Source of the DNA: Sporomusa malonica
GTDB taxonomy: Bacteria > Bacillota > Negativicutes > Sporomusales > Sporomusaceae
DNA: 64,000 nucleotides
NCBI RefSeq assembly: GCF_900176355.1
Contig: NZ_FWXI01000017.1
Location: forward strand, 1-64,000
Direction: 5' to 3'
The translations under genes were made by a program, and so were the position numbers. Shown here in pieces: positions 52,343 through 61,591 of the stretch. The notes beneath the pieces are model-generated. The model did not search any database. It was not told where the DNA came from and was given only the letters and a program-made list of their open reading frames with translations. Positions within the stretch are counted from its first letter, which is position 1. Every line of letters begins with the position of its first letter.

Positions 52343-52492
52343 CTGCTGTCCCCTCCCTATTCATGGATCTGTGTGATATTTGAAGCTATAGATATATTTT
52401 AAGCCATAATATTAAACCCATCATCTGGCAAAAGGTATACATGACAAAAATAAATCATCATTATTAATTCGTTATGTTTACTTAATTTCAAC

Positions 52493-52506
52493 TCGCTTTT
52501 AAGCGA
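52493..52506. other. small palindrome in the chemoreceptor/response-regulator intergenic region
   Basis: TCGCTTTTAAGCGA is a perfect 14-bp palindrome near the middle of the divergent intergenic region (52343-52610). The rest is AT-rich, with no clear sigma-28 box for the chemoreceptor and no coding sequence that I can support. Confidence 0.35.
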
Positions 52507-52610
52507 AAATAAAAATATATCTAAAGTTAGAGGAAAAATCGTCATCAATGTAATATATTTATTATTTAGCCTCTTTAATCGAAATATATCGCTTTTTGGG
52601 AGATGAATGA

Positions 52611-53282
52611 ATGGCTCCTTCTACACCTATCACTCGAGTATTGGTTGTTGATGACGATGATAAGTGTCTTACCTCAATGCGGCGCATACTCCATGGGCAT
52701 TTTGAAATAGTAACAACAAAGGATCCGGTTCAGGCTTTGAAGCTTTTTGTCCATCAGGGCCCCTTTGCGGTGGTTGTTTCAGATTATCGCATGCCCTTCA
52801 TGAACGGGGTTGAGCTTTTTTCCCGAATACTTGCCATCGATCAGAAGGTCCAAAGAATAATGCTGACAGGGCATGCGGAACTGTACATGGCCATTGACGC
52901 CATAAATCATGGTAAGATTTCCGCCTTTTTGACCAAACCTACCCCTGCGGTATCCATTAGATCTGTAATTAGTGATGCAATCCGTACCTATAATCTAGAT
53001 ACCGGCAATGGAGCACGGGAAAAAGAAACGCTTAGAACTGCCGATAAGCTTCAGTCAGCAAAACAAGACTCTACTGAAATATATGAGCCATTAACAGTAA
53101 AGGAAAAGGAAGTTTTTGCGTTGTTGGCCAAAGGCTTCTCAAATGAAGAAATCTCGCTGGAACTCAACATTACAATTGGAACAGTGAAATCTCATCTGAA
53201 TAACCTGTTTGGAAAAATGGATGTAAATAGTCGCACTAAGGTCGTTGCGAAAGGAATATCACTTGGTTTAGTGCAGACCTAA
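52611..53282 (+). CDS. response regulator with LuxR-type DNA-binding domain
   Basis: 223 aa. Receiver domain (VLVVDDDDKCL, phospho-Asp in VVVSDYRMPFMNG, Lys in FLTKPTP), a ~40-residue linker, and a LuxR/NarL helix-turn-helix (LTVKEKEVFALLAKGFSNEEISLELNITIGTVKSHLNNLFGKM). It is close to a convergent sensor kinase, its possible partner. GGGAG lies 8 nt before the ATG. Confidence 0.92.
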   Translation: MAPSTPITRVLVVDDDDKCLTSMRRILHGHFEIVTTKDPVQALKLFVHQGPFAVVVSDYRMPFMNGVELFSRILAIDQKVQRIMLTGHAELYMAIDAINHGKISAFLTKPTPAVSIRSVISDAIRTYNLDTGNGAREKETLRTADKLQSAKQDSTEIYEPLTVKEKEVFALLAKGFSNEEISLELNITIGTVKSHLNNLFGKMDVNSRTKVVAKGISLGLVQT

Positions 53283-53294
53283 CCGTTTTAGCAA

Positions 53295-53336
53295 AAAAGA
53301 CAAGACACCCGATTATCAAAGGTTGTCTTGTCTTTT
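53295..53336 (+). terminator. terminator of the LuxR-type regulator gene
   Basis: Thirteen-bp stem AAAAGACAAGACA/TGTCTTGTCTTTT; the right arm supplies the T run. Confidence 0.85.
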
Positions 53337-53402
53337 CTACTCTTTGCTTTTTTTATTATTCCTGTATCAATTGTTCACACTCATCTGGAGATATTAAAAA
53401 GT

Positions 53403-55382
53403 TCAACTGCTGCTGGTTATTTCATGTTTGATCGGCAGCTTCACGGTAAACTTCGTCCCTTCACCCTCAATGCTGTCGACAAGTATCTCACCCTTGTGAT
53501 TGTTAACAATTATGTCATAGGAAATACTCAGTCCCATTCCGGTTCCCTGTCCAACAGGTTTTGTGGTGAAAAATGGGTTGAAGATATTGTTCACGTTTTC
53601 CTTGGTGATACCAATGCCATTATCTCTGATGGCGCAGTAGACAAATCGCTCATCATGCCATGTAGATATTTTGATTAACCCCGTCCCGGCGTCATGCCTA
53701 GCCCTTATAGCTTGAGCAGCATTGACAATAATATTAAGCAACACTTGGTTAATCTCGCTGCCGAATGCTTCTATAGTTGGAATAGGTGCGAGGCTTTTCT
53801 CCACTATCGCATAGTGTTTAAACTCATTCTGAGCGACTAATAAAGTGGTTTCCACTCCATCAATCAAGTTATATTCTTCAACCACCTGATGATTAACGTG
53901 GGAAAACAGCCGCATTCCTTTAACAATCTTGCTCATCCTGCCAAGTCCCTCAAGCGTGTCTTGAAATAGTTCAGGGAAATCTGTCAGAATGTAGTCTATC
54001 TCCTTCTCCTTTTCATAAATAAGTACCTGATCAAGTCTTTCATCTATTGACGTATTCTTAAGCGATGCAAGCTCGCGCCCTAATTCCCGATACTTTGCAA
54101 TTACACTGCCAAAAGCAGAGAAATATCCTTCTAAGGTTTCAACATTGCCGGTAACGAAGCCCAAGGGGTTATTAATCTCATGAGCCACCCCAGCAGCCAG
54201 TTGACCAATTCCAGCCAACTTTTCTTGCTGAGCAAGCCGTCTCTGCGTTTGTTCAACAGCTGCTAGAGCTGTAATAACTTCCTGATTAATGTGCAGAAGT
54301 TTCTCGTTCATAACGATATGCTCTTCGTTCATCGACGTAAGTTCCTTATTGGCGACAAACAGTTCTTGAGTCCTTAATTCAACTTTTAACTCTAGATTAT
54401 CATGGGCTTGTTTCAGTGCTTCGGCAGTACGTCTTTGCCGTACTGTAATAAACAGCAGCATGATAATGAAAATGCCAATCACAGTAGTAGTCAGCCCGGC
54501 TACCTGATAATAACTGCTGACCCGTTGATTCAGTTCCCGAAAGACTTCCTCTTCGCTGATCCCGACTAACACCACAAATGGATAATCGTTCAAAGCCCGG
54601 TAGCCATAAATCCGTTTGACTCCATCAATTGTGCTGGTACTGACATAATTACCAGACCCCCTAACGGCCAAATGCTCCATTAATGCACTCTGGCTCATAT
54701 CCTGCCCAACATCTGAAGTAATACCAGATTCCCGTGCCCGTACAATGCCATCCTTCCCTACCAAGGTAATGGTCGAACCTTTCCCCAGATCTACTTGTTT
54801 ATAGAATCCGGTAAAATAGAACGGGTCAACGGACACGACAACCACACCCCCGAATGAACCGTCAGGTTTGTTCACTCGCCGTGTCATTTGAATTGACCAT
54901 TTACCTGAGGATCGCCCTAGTACAGGTTTACTGATAAATAACTGCCCACTGTCATTCTCTTCATGAACCTTAAAATGCTCGCGATCTTTTAGATTGGAAG
55001 CAACAAACGGAACTTGACTGCTAACTACTAAATCACCGGCTTCATCCATTACGCTCAATAAAACGAAAGGCTGGTTAGTAAGCCTGCCCTCTCTTATGTA
55101 TTGTGGAATGTTAATGGTCTGAGCTTCTTGCTCATATTGATACTTTAAAAATAGCACTGCCTGATCTGCTCCCTTTATGGTGCGCAGAGTGTGTTCTTCG
55201 AACGCACGGGCAAAATTGGCTGTATCCTTAAATGCATCGGAAATTGTGAGTTGACGCTCGCTTTGTACTTTATAATGGAGACCTATCCATATAACTGAAA
55301 GCAAAAAAATGCCAAACAATACAATGATACTAATCGTGTTACGAATGGTTAGAAATTCCCTGAAACAACTTGTTTTCTTCAA
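53403..55382 (-). CDS. Cache-domain sensor histidine kinase
   Basis: 659 aa from a TTG start at 55382 with GTGGAGG 8 nt upstream; GTG at 55415 or ATG at 55406 are alternatives with weaker sites. First helix about 14-35, an extracytoplasmic double-Cache (PDC) sensor (VLLSVMDEAGDLVVSSQVPF, GVVVVSVDPFYFTGFYKQ), second helix about 300-320, a coiled coil, then HisKA with AAGVAHEINNPLGFV and a HATPase domain (NIIVNAAQAI, DNGIGI, GTGMGLS). Many Cache kinases sense small organic acids or amino acids. Probable partner of the convergent LuxR-type regulator. Confidence 0.9.
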   Translation of the reverse strand: MKKTSCFREFLTIRNTISIIVLFGIFLLSVIWIGLHYKVQSERQLTISDAFKDTANFARAFEEHTLRTIKGADQAVLFLKYQYEQEAQTINIPQYIREGRLTNQPFVLLSVMDEAGDLVVSSQVPFVASNLKDREHFKVHEENDSGQLFISKPVLGRSSGKWSIQMTRRVNKPDGSFGGVVVVSVDPFYFTGFYKQVDLGKGSTITLVGKDGIVRARESGITSDVGQDMSQSALMEHLAVRGSGNYVSTSTIDGVKRIYGYRALNDYPFVVLVGISEEEVFRELNQRVSSYYQVAGLTTTVIGIFIIMLLFITVRQRRTAEALKQAHDNLELKVELRTQELFVANKELTSMNEEHIVMNEKLLHINQEVITALAAVEQTQRRLAQQEKLAGIGQLAAGVAHEINNPLGFVTGNVETLEGYFSAFGSVIAKYRELGRELASLKNTSIDERLDQVLIYEKEKEIDYILTDFPELFQDTLEGLGRMSKIVKGMRLFSHVNHQVVEEYNLIDGVETTLLVAQNEFKHYAIVEKSLAPIPTIEAFGSEINQVLLNIIVNAAQAIRARHDAGTGLIKISTWHDERFVYCAIRDNGIGITKENVNNIFNPFFTTKPVGQGTGMGLSISYDIIVNNHKGEILVDSIEGEGTKFTVKLPIKHEITSSS

Positions 55383-55504
55383 TTGCGGTTCCTCCACTGG
55401 CATCATAAAAGACACTTTTCATTGACAACTTCAATTCGGCACTAGTTGCGATAAATCCTCGTTATTCCTTCAGCACAATGCACCAACGTAGAAAAAGTCG
55501 TATA

Positions 55505-55539
55505 AAAATACAGGGCGCAAAATGCGTCCTGTATTTTTC
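55505..55539 (-). terminator. terminator of the EF-hand-like gene
   Basis: Fifteen-bp stem AAAATACAGGGCGCA/TGCGTCCTGTATTTT with an AAA loop, just after the stop codon at 55542. A GCACAATGC element at 55473-55481 lies close by. Confidence 0.88.
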
Positions 55540-55541
55540 AC

Positions 55542-56603
55542 TTATACCGCTAAATCAACCTGCTGCACAGTACCCACTGTACCATTCTCCCGTAAAAATA
55601 CTCCTGTGCGTCTAAGCTGACCATGCTGCACATTGGTGCTGTCCTTCATGGCAAACTGTGTATCAGCATTGCCCAAATATATTGCACCAACCCCTTTTTG
55701 ACCTAATGCCATCAGCTGGTCATTGCCTTGGGAGTCTTTGGTCCAGATACGCAGCTTTTCATAGATAGCATCATTTTCATCAATCCAGTTATTACCATCA
55801 CTGTCATACTTAGATAAATCGTCAAACCCGTTACCGCTTTCAGGGCCAAATAACTCTATACCGTTGTTAATGATGCCATCTCCGTTTACATCTAGAGCTA
55901 AGAAACCACTGCCTGGGCCGGTAAAGGAAATCTTCTCAGCCGTCCCGTCAGAATCTATGTCAAAACTGTATTTAGTAGTAGTTAGTTTTATTGCCGGAGC
56001 GTCGAAGTTAATTGCAAGCGGATCTTTTAAGGCGTCCCCGGCCCTAATGCTGATACTCTGCTCAGACATAAATTCCCGTGTCATATTTAATTGAGCAGCA
56101 AAATTAATTTCCCGCCCATCCGCTGTCTTAACCACTCCGGCAGCGCTAAATGACATACTCTCTTTTTCTGAATAAAACTGATAGGCATTGTATCTCAAGC
56201 CCCAACCGTAGTTAGACTGGGCCTGAGCGATTGCCAACCCGCCTTTGGGTAATGCCCCCGGCGTTAAAGTCAGTTTCTCATCAGGGGTTATCCTAGGAAA
56301 GACAAACTTAATTTTTTTACCTGATAGAGCCTCCATAAATGCTTGAATAAGTCGGATTTTCTGTTTATCCCCTTCACTCAGCTCATACTGTTCAGGCTGC
56401 ATAGGCTTTACTTCTGCCATTTGCTTGGCCTGGTCAGAAATATCGACCACATCGGCTGGCACCGCTAATACTGCCGTAGGCGTTTGCTGATTTTGCGGCA
56501 TGTCCCTGCCATCTGACCAATATTGCAGCGATTCCTGCTGAATGTCCTGCTCAACCAAGCTATGCTGGCTGGCCATGGAAATGGATGAACTGACAATCTT
56601 CAC
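55542..56603 (-). CDS. EF-hand/dockerin-like calcium-binding protein, uncharacterised
   Basis: 353 aa, GTG start with AAGGAGGAG 7 nt upstream. Three Asp-rich loops: DIDSDGTAEK (215-224), DVNGDGIINNGIE (238-250) and DSDGNNWIDEND (267-278), typical of Ca2+-binding loops. The N terminus is Gln/Ser-rich, with VVDISDQAKQMAE near 52-64. A central beta-rich region (125-235) carries NYGWGLRYNAYQFYSEKESM. There is no signal peptide. It is a single-gene unit. Similar long proteins occur in Bacillus and Vibrio without known role; this is recalled, not searched. Confidence 0.75.
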   Translation of the reverse strand: MKIVSSSISMASQHSLVEQDIQQESLQYWSDGRDMPQNQQTPTAVLAVPADVVDISDQAKQMAEVKPMQPEQYELSEGDKQKIRLIQAFMEALSGKKIKFVFPRITPDEKLTLTPGALPKGGLAIAQAQSNYGWGLRYNAYQFYSEKESMSFSAAGVVKTADGREINFAAQLNMTREFMSEQSISIRAGDALKDPLAINFDAPAIKLTTTKYSFDIDSDGTAEKISFTGPGSGFLALDVNGDGIINNGIELFGPESGNGFDDLSKYDSDGNNWIDENDAIYEKLRIWTKDSQGNDQLMALGQKGVGAIYLGNADTQFAMKDSTNVQHGQLRRTGVFLRENGTVGTVQQVDLAV

Positions 56604-56628
56604 TTTTTATCTCCTCCTTGAAAAAATA

Positions 56629-56656
56629 AAACTGGGTAGTCCTTTACCCAGTTTTT
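56629..56656. terminator. terminator of the MetNIQ-DUF169 operon
   Basis: Stem AAACTGGGTA/TACCCAGTTT (56629-56638, 56645-56654); on the minus strand it is followed by TATTTTTTC. The 90 nt between it and the DUF169 stop show no other feature. Confidence 0.75.
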
Positions 56657-56747
56657 GCCGCATTAAAAAGATGAATTGTAAAATAGTGGAGCTATTCTTT
56701 ATATTTATATCGGAGGAGATCGTGGGTTTCTTAAGTGTTCACAACGA

Positions 56748-57548
56748 TTAAAGCATTTTCGCCGTTGGTTTTGTAAAATAGTTTTTATTATACTCTATTT
56801 CCAGATCAGCGAGTTCATTTTGCTTGAGCTTTTCTTCTATTTTAGACTTATTGCGGTTTGGCTCCATAATATTTACTGTTTTGTAAATACCGTCTACTAC
56901 AGCGATAAATCTATTAAACGGCAGGCCGAGGGCAAGTTCATCGTCCCTCCAACCAGCTTTGTTCCTGGTACCGCCGCACAACATAGAAATATTTATATTG
57001 TTACTTTCAAAAGGATAAGCTGTGCATTCGGAACAGAGAGCTTGATTGCCTGATAATTTATAGGCCGTATGTATACCGTATATATAGGTATAGCCCTGCA
57101 ATATTCTCATAGCATTATATGGGTCGGTAATGATAAGAACAATGTCAGGTGTTTCCTGGAATTCTTCTAACGGCTTTACCATAACGCCATATGCCTTATG
57201 CTGGCAGAAGGTCATGTTATTGCGGGCGTTTTTGGCAGTCACCAAATCCTGATAAAGTCCTAATCTGTTGTAATGCTGGCCGGAAACAAAGAATTCTTCA
57301 GGTTCCATAATACCAAGCGCTCTTGCCGCTCCCGGGCAGCCAAATTTTGCTGCGGCGGCTTTTACGCTATTTCCGGCAGTAGCTGCTTTAACCATAGCAC
57401 AGTAATGCATAGGAGCTTCGATGGACATTGCAGCTGCTTGACAGAACTCTTCTTCGGTGAACAAAAATTTCACTCCGACAATTTTACGATCAAGTTCAAG
57501 CGCGCAATTGGCTTTGATTACCGCCTGTTTAATTTTTTCCAACTCCAT
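56748..57548 (-). CDS. DUF169 family protein
   Basis: 266 aa. DUF169 marks: DRKIVGVKFLF near the N terminus, HYCAMVKAA, KFGCPGAARALG, GVMVKPLEEFQETPDIVLIITDPYNAMRILQGYTY, NQALCSECTAYPFESN, MLCGGTRNKAGW. The conserved cysteines (about 49, 71, 172, 175, 191) suggest metal or thiol chemistry; the function is unknown. It is the last gene of an ABC importer operon (13 nt after the binding protein). GGAG lies 6 nt before the ATG. Confidence 0.87.
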   Translation of the reverse strand: MELEKIKQAVIKANCALELDRKIVGVKFLFTEEEFCQAAAMSIEAPMHYCAMVKAATAGNSVKAAAAKFGCPGAARALGIMEPEEFFVSGQHYNRLGLYQDLVTAKNARNNMTFCQHKAYGVMVKPLEEFQETPDIVLIITDPYNAMRILQGYTYIYGIHTAYKLSGNQALCSECTAYPFESNNINISMLCGGTRNKAGWRDDELALGLPFNRFIAVVDGIYKTVNIMEPNRNKSKIEEKLKQNELADLEIEYNKNYFTKPTAKML

Positions 57549-57561
57549 AAATACTCCTTAT

Positions 57562-58413
57562 TTATTGCTTGTTATAAAGAATATAAGTTCCATTAAAATG
57601 CTTGTTAAATTTATTCCTGAATTCGTCAGACTGGGTAACCTTCATCGCGTCCTTTACCCATTGGGTATTCATATCTTTTGCATTTACCACAAGCCCAATC
57701 GGATAATCCTTGTTAGTTATGTCATCATAGAGGAATTTATTTGGATCAAAGCCAGCCAGTCTCACTCTGTTAGCCATAGTAATTACGGCATCAACATCAT
57801 TAATGCTTCTGATAGTCTGGGTAATCTCAGTTTCAATAATTTGTATGTTTTTAGGGTTGTCCTTAATATCAAGTATCGTGAAAAAGTTCCCCTTTTTTTC
57901 TCCAAGCGTGATTAATCCCATGCTTTTCAAGGTTTTTAAACTTCTATCCATATTTGAAGGATCTCCTGGAACTGCAATTTTGGCATTTTGAGGGAGTTCC
58001 TCAATGGTTTTATGTTTGGTAGAATAGACGGCTGTACGTGCATAGTAAGTATATGGCTCAGGCATTTGCAGGTTAGAATTGTTTTCTTTATTAAAGGTCT
58101 TGATCCATGGCAGGTGATTAGTAATCAGTCCATCTACATCACCGTCTTTAAGTGCGGTTGCCGGCAGCTGATTGGCATCAAACATGACTATTTTCACTTC
58201 ATACCCCATAGGCGCGAGTCCTTCTTGCAGCCAGCCAACAATGGGTTCAATTGTTGAAACACAGGCTATTTTGAGCACTTTCTTTTCGGCTGGTGCTCCT
58301 TGCCCGCTGGTGTTTTTTTCCTGCTCGGCTGTGTTACTTGAACACCCTGCCAGTGACATCGCCAACACGGCAACAACCAAAATACAGATTAAGCTTTTCA
58401 GACTTCTTTTCAT
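57562..58413 (-). CDS. MetQ/NlpA-type substrate-binding lipoprotein
   Basis: 283 aa. Signal peptide with lipobox LAGC (Cys24), then an NLPA domain: KIACVSTIEPIVGWLQEGLAPMGYEVKIV, ALKDGDVDGLITNHLPWIKTFNKEN, KIAVPGDPSNMDRSLKTLKSMGLITL. The overall design is MetQ, but the ligand pocket cannot be judged from sequence alone, so methionine is only the default substrate. Located between the permease and the DUF169 gene. Confidence 0.88.
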   Translation of the reverse strand: MKRSLKSLICILVVAVLAMSLAGCSSNTAEQEKNTSGQGAPAEKKVLKIACVSTIEPIVGWLQEGLAPMGYEVKIVMFDANQLPATALKDGDVDGLITNHLPWIKTFNKENNSNLQMPEPYTYYARTAVYSTKHKTIEELPQNAKIAVPGDPSNMDRSLKTLKSMGLITLGEKKGNFFTILDIKDNPKNIQIIETEITQTIRSINDVDAVITMANRVRLAGFDPNKFLYDDITNKDYPIGLVVNAKDMNTQWVKDAMKVTQSDEFRNKFNKHFNGTYILYNKQ

Positions 58414-58433
58414 GCCTTACCCTCCAAAAATAA

Positions 58434-59108
58434 TTATAATAATTTTTTATATAACCAATTCCCGACACTTTGAATAATTTGCACCATGATAAATAGTATG
58501 AATACCGAAGTGTAGAGAATAGAGTTATTAAAGCTTTGATACCCGTAATTGAGAGCTACCGCTCCCAAACCACCCGCACCAACGGCTCCTGCCATAGTAC
58601 TTGCTGCAAGGTAGGTAATGGCGGTTAGGGTAGTAATGGAAATTAATGATGGAACAGATTCCTTGACCATTACCTTAAATATGATTTGCATATCAGAAGC
58701 GCCAAACGATCTGGCAGCCTCTATCAACTGCTTGTCCACTTCTTTAAAACTATTTTCAATTAAGCGGGCAATAAAGGGGGTTGCCGCTAAGGTCAGTGGT
58801 AAGATAGCCGCCTTTTCCCCGATTGTTGTCCCCACTACCAGCCGGGTTATTGGGGATATAGCCACAATCAGAATTAGCGCCGGAAACGAACGGATGGAAT
58901 TTACAATGAAATCAAGCACCTTGTAAATCCTCTCCCTCGGACGCAATCCTTGAGGCCCATATAGCGTAAGCAGTATAGCCAAACCAAAACCGAGAATAGA
59001 AGCAATGATCATGGTGGCGGTAACCATCCGTATTGTCGAAAAAATAGCAGGAGCGATGATCTTATCAAAATATTTAAGTAATTCTATCCACAATTCACTG
59101 TCAGGCAT
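58434..59108 (-). CDS. MetI-type ABC permease
   Basis: 224 aa, five to six helices, with the EAA-type loop EAARSFGASDMQIIFKVMVKESVPSLI near 135-160. ATIRMVTATMIIASILGFGLAILLTLYGPQGL is the usual MetI N-terminal region. Its ATG overlaps the stop of the ATPase gene, so the two are coupled. Confidence 0.9.
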   Translation of the reverse strand: MPDSELWIELLKYFDKIIAPAIFSTIRMVTATMIIASILGFGLAILLTLYGPQGLRPRERIYKVLDFIVNSIRSFPALILIVAISPITRLVVGTTIGEKAAILPLTLAATPFIARLIENSFKEVDKQLIEAARSFGASDMQIIFKVMVKESVPSLISITTLTAITYLAASTMAGAVGAGGLGAVALNYGYQSFNNSILYTSVFILFIMVQIIQSVGNWLYKKLL

Positions 59109-60103
59109 TACTCCTCCACCTCAGTTAAGGCTTGATTGTTATTTTCAATAAACTCCCAAGCAACATTGTTATCGGCGAAATATTTCTTTACTGTATGAAA
59201 ATGCTCATTCGGAATATTGATAATTAGTGATCCCAAGGTACTATTCTTATAACTCTCCATTTCGCCGCCTAAAATCATAAAATCGATGGAAAGCTCTCTC
59301 GCCATCTTGGTAATGACCGGCTTGGAAGACGTTTCATGTGAAAGAAGTATCTTAATATTGATGCCCTCTGACAATAACAACAAGTCTTTTTCACCAATAA
59401 GATTCTTAAGGGCCTCCGGCTGCTGTAAGAACATCTGTTCTACAGGGCCGTTTACTGCTAATTTTCCACTTTCCAGAATGGCTATCTCTTCACAGGTGCT
59501 GCGCAAAACTGACATTTGATGAGTGACAACAACAATGGTAATTCCCAGATCATGATTAATTTGATTTAAAAGAGTGGTTATGGATTTTGCTGTTTTCGGA
59601 TCCAAGGCAGAGGTCGCTTCATCACACAGCAAGAGTTTGGGATTCATGGTCAGCGCCCGGGCAATGGCGACCCTTTGTTTTTGTCCTCCGGACAGCTCTT
59701 TGGGCATAGCATTAATTTTATCAGGAATATCAATCAACTCTAAGAGTTCTTTTACTTTGTGGTCAATGTAAGAGCTACTGTATTTCCAGCAGCGTAACGG
59801 CAGTGCAATATTTTCATACACCGAAAGCCTGGTTAGCAGTGAAAACTGCTGAAAAATCATGCCAATGTTCTTGCGAAACTCTCTTATGTCTTTTCCTGAC
59901 AGGGATTTTACCTCCACGCCGTCAACACGCAAGCTTCCTTCATCATATGTTTCTAAACCATTGATACATCTAAGCAAAGTTGATTTACCGGCGCCGCTGC
60001 GTCCCACCAAGCCGTAGATCGTTCCTTGAGGAATATTGAGATTAATGCCCTGGAGAACCGGCAAATCACCAAAGGCTTTAGTAAGCCCCTTTATTTCAAT
60101 CAT
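59108..60103 (-). CDS. MetN-type ABC ATPase with NIL domain
   Basis: 331 aa from the ATG at 60103 (GGGAG 7 nt upstream). Walker A GRSGAGKSTLLRCINGLE, Q-loop IFQQFSLL, signature LSGGQKQRVAIARAL, Walker B LLLCDEATSALD, H-loop VVTHQMS. The C-terminal ~80 residues form a ligand-sensing NIL domain (FMILGGEMESYKNSTLGSLIINI), known in MetN to bind methionine and inhibit the pump. No S-box or T-box leader is visible in the 130 nt upstream. Confidence 0.92.
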   Translation of the reverse strand: MIEIKGLTKAFGDLPVLQGINLNIPQGTIYGLVGRSGAGKSTLLRCINGLETYDEGSLRVDGVEVKSLSGKDIREFRKNIGMIFQQFSLLTRLSVYENIALPLRCWKYSSSYIDHKVKELLELIDIPDKINAMPKELSGGQKQRVAIARALTMNPKLLLCDEATSALDPKTAKSITTLLNQINHDLGITIVVVTHQMSVLRSTCEEIAILESGKLAVNGPVEQMFLQQPEALKNLIGEKDLLLLSEGINIKILLSHETSSKPVITKMARELSIDFMILGGEMESYKNSTLGSLIINIPNEHFHTVKKYFADNNVAWEFIENNNQALTEVEE

Positions 60104-60249
60104 ACTGTAACTCCCTGTATGAAAAGTTGTATTTATTATCAAAGGAAAAATCATTTTTACTACTTTCATATTTTATATTCATATATCAATTTAGTCAATA
60201 TAATCACAATATATTATCTATATATAAGGTTTTATAAATCAATTTGAAA

Positions 60250-60297
60250 ACAAAAAAACCATCTCCTATGATTATTTCTATCACTGGAGATGGTTTT
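60250..60297 (-). terminator. terminator of the radical SAM operon
   Basis: Twelve-bp perfect stem AAAACCATCTCC/GGAGATGGTTTT (60255-60266, 60286-60297) followed on the minus strand by TTTTTTTG; 7 nt after the radical SAM stop. Confidence 0.92.
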
Positions 60298-60303
60298 CTT
60301 CAT

Positions 60304-61188
60304 CTAAAACAAGGAAAGCTGATTATCACCATACCCTTGCTTATAGCCTTTAATAATATCTTCCATTTTGTAGAGAATGCCCAACCTGTCACATTCTTTT
60401 TGGAATAACTGCCACAGCGCCTTTGCGTTTGGCGATCGGCACTCATACGCATTGACAAACTGCTTTACGTACTTTTGTTTAAGCCCTGGAAAGTTCTCAT
60501 CAAGCCTTTTATAATACCACTCTCTCTGGTTTTGTCGCAAGGTTACTCCAAAAGCTGGATAGATAAACTTTGCTCCATTTTTATATGCAAGATAAATAAT
60601 TTCACTTATATTTTTATCATTATCCTCTAGAAACGGCAGCACTGGCATAAGCAGTATCCCAGTAAAAATTCCATTTGATGCAAGCTCCTTAATGGCCGCA
60701 AATCGCCTTGATGATTCTGCCGCATAAGGCTCTATCTTTTTACAAAGTTCATCCTCAGCAGTAGTGATTGTGATTTTTATAAGCACAGGTGAATGGCTGC
60801 TTATCGCCTTCAGCACATCAATGTCTCTTGTTATCAGATCACTTTTGGTAGCAATGGATATCCCAAAACGATGGGCATTTATTAGCTCTAATGCACCTCT
60901 GGTTAAACGATATTCCTTTTCAAAAGGGTTATATGGGTCGCTCATAGCCCCTGTTCCGATGACCCCAGTCCGACGTTTTGATGCAAGCTCACGTGCAATT
61001 AAGGTAAGAGCATTCTCCTTTGCCCTTACCTCATCGAAATTCTCTACCCGATAGCATTCACTGCGGCTGTCACAGTAGATACAACCATGACAACAGCCTT
61101 TGTAAATGTTCATGTTATAGTTCTTGCCAAACCACGCGTTACCCGTCTCATAGCCGGAAATAATTGATTTTGCTGGTATGAATTCCAT
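60304..61188 (-). CDS. SPL-like radical SAM protein
   Basis: 294 aa from the ATG at 61188 (AAAGGG 8 nt upstream). The motif GCCHGCIYCDSRSECY (CxxxCxxC near residue 34) is that of the SPL/Rv2578c-type radical SAM group, with GTGAMSDPYNPFE and LITRDIDVLKAIS typical of the family. It is shorter than true spore photoproduct lyase and its substrate is unknown. It follows a CGGC-family gene with a gap of 28 nt, and carries a terminator directly downstream. Confidence 0.85.
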   Translation of the reverse strand: MEFIPAKSIISGYETGNAWFGKNYNMNIYKGCCHGCIYCDSRSECYRVENFDEVRAKENALTLIARELASKRRTGVIGTGAMSDPYNPFEKEYRLTRGALELINAHRFGISIATKSDLITRDIDVLKAISSHSPVLIKITITTAEDELCKKIEPYAAESSRRFAAIKELASNGIFTGILLMPVLPFLEDNDKNISEIIYLAYKNGAKFIYPAFGVTLRQNQREWYYKRLDENFPGLKQKYVKQFVNAYECRSPNAKALWQLFQKECDRLGILYKMEDIIKGYKQGYGDNQLSLF

Positions 61189-61216
61189 ATCGTAAACCCT
61201 TTTCGTCAAGAATCTT

Positions 61217-61561
61217 TTACTCAATAGCCTTTTTAATAATTATTGTAGCTTGCTCCTTGCCTTCTGCGCCCCCATGAGTATAGCCCACAACATCAAAGTG
61301 TTCGCCAAGATGTTTGGCCAAGGTTTCATAGTTTGCTGCTTTCCCGCGCATGCAGGAAGACAAATGCACCACATCCACACCATTTTTGAGCATCATCTCA
61401 ATTTTATGTTCAATATCGCCGCCAGCGTGAGAAAAAGTGACAAGCTCTATATTATCCCCATATCTCGCAAAAGCGTCCTTCCGCTGAAAAAAAGCGTTAA
61501 GGCAGCCTTTGCCTGTGCAACGCTGCATGGTTTCTTCCCTGACTAGTATAGCAATTTTCAT
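61217..61561 (-). CDS. CGGC-domain family protein with degenerate motif
   Basis: 114 aa. The whole fold fits the CGGC family (MKIAILVREETMQRCTGKGCLNAFFQRKDAFARYGDN start, LVTFSHAGGD, VDVVHLSSCMRGK, VVGYTHGGAEGK). At the position where the family normally has CGGC, this protein reads HAGGD, so the two central cysteines are missing, while Cys15, Cys20 and the Cys of SSCM are kept. A metal-binding role is usually proposed for the family. GAGG lies 5 nt before the ATG. Confidence 0.75.
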   Translation of the reverse strand: MKIAILVREETMQRCTGKGCLNAFFQRKDAFARYGDNIELVTFSHAGGDIEHKIEMMLKNGVDVVHLSSCMRGKAANYETLAKHLGEHFDVVGYTHGGAEGKEQATIIIKKAIE

Positions 61562-61591
61562 AATGCCTCTTTATTACATTTATTATCTCAT

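Noticed and set aside
60104..60250. S-box or T-box riboswitch before the MetNIQ-type operon
   Set aside because: The region is AT-rich and lacks the conserved blocks and stems.
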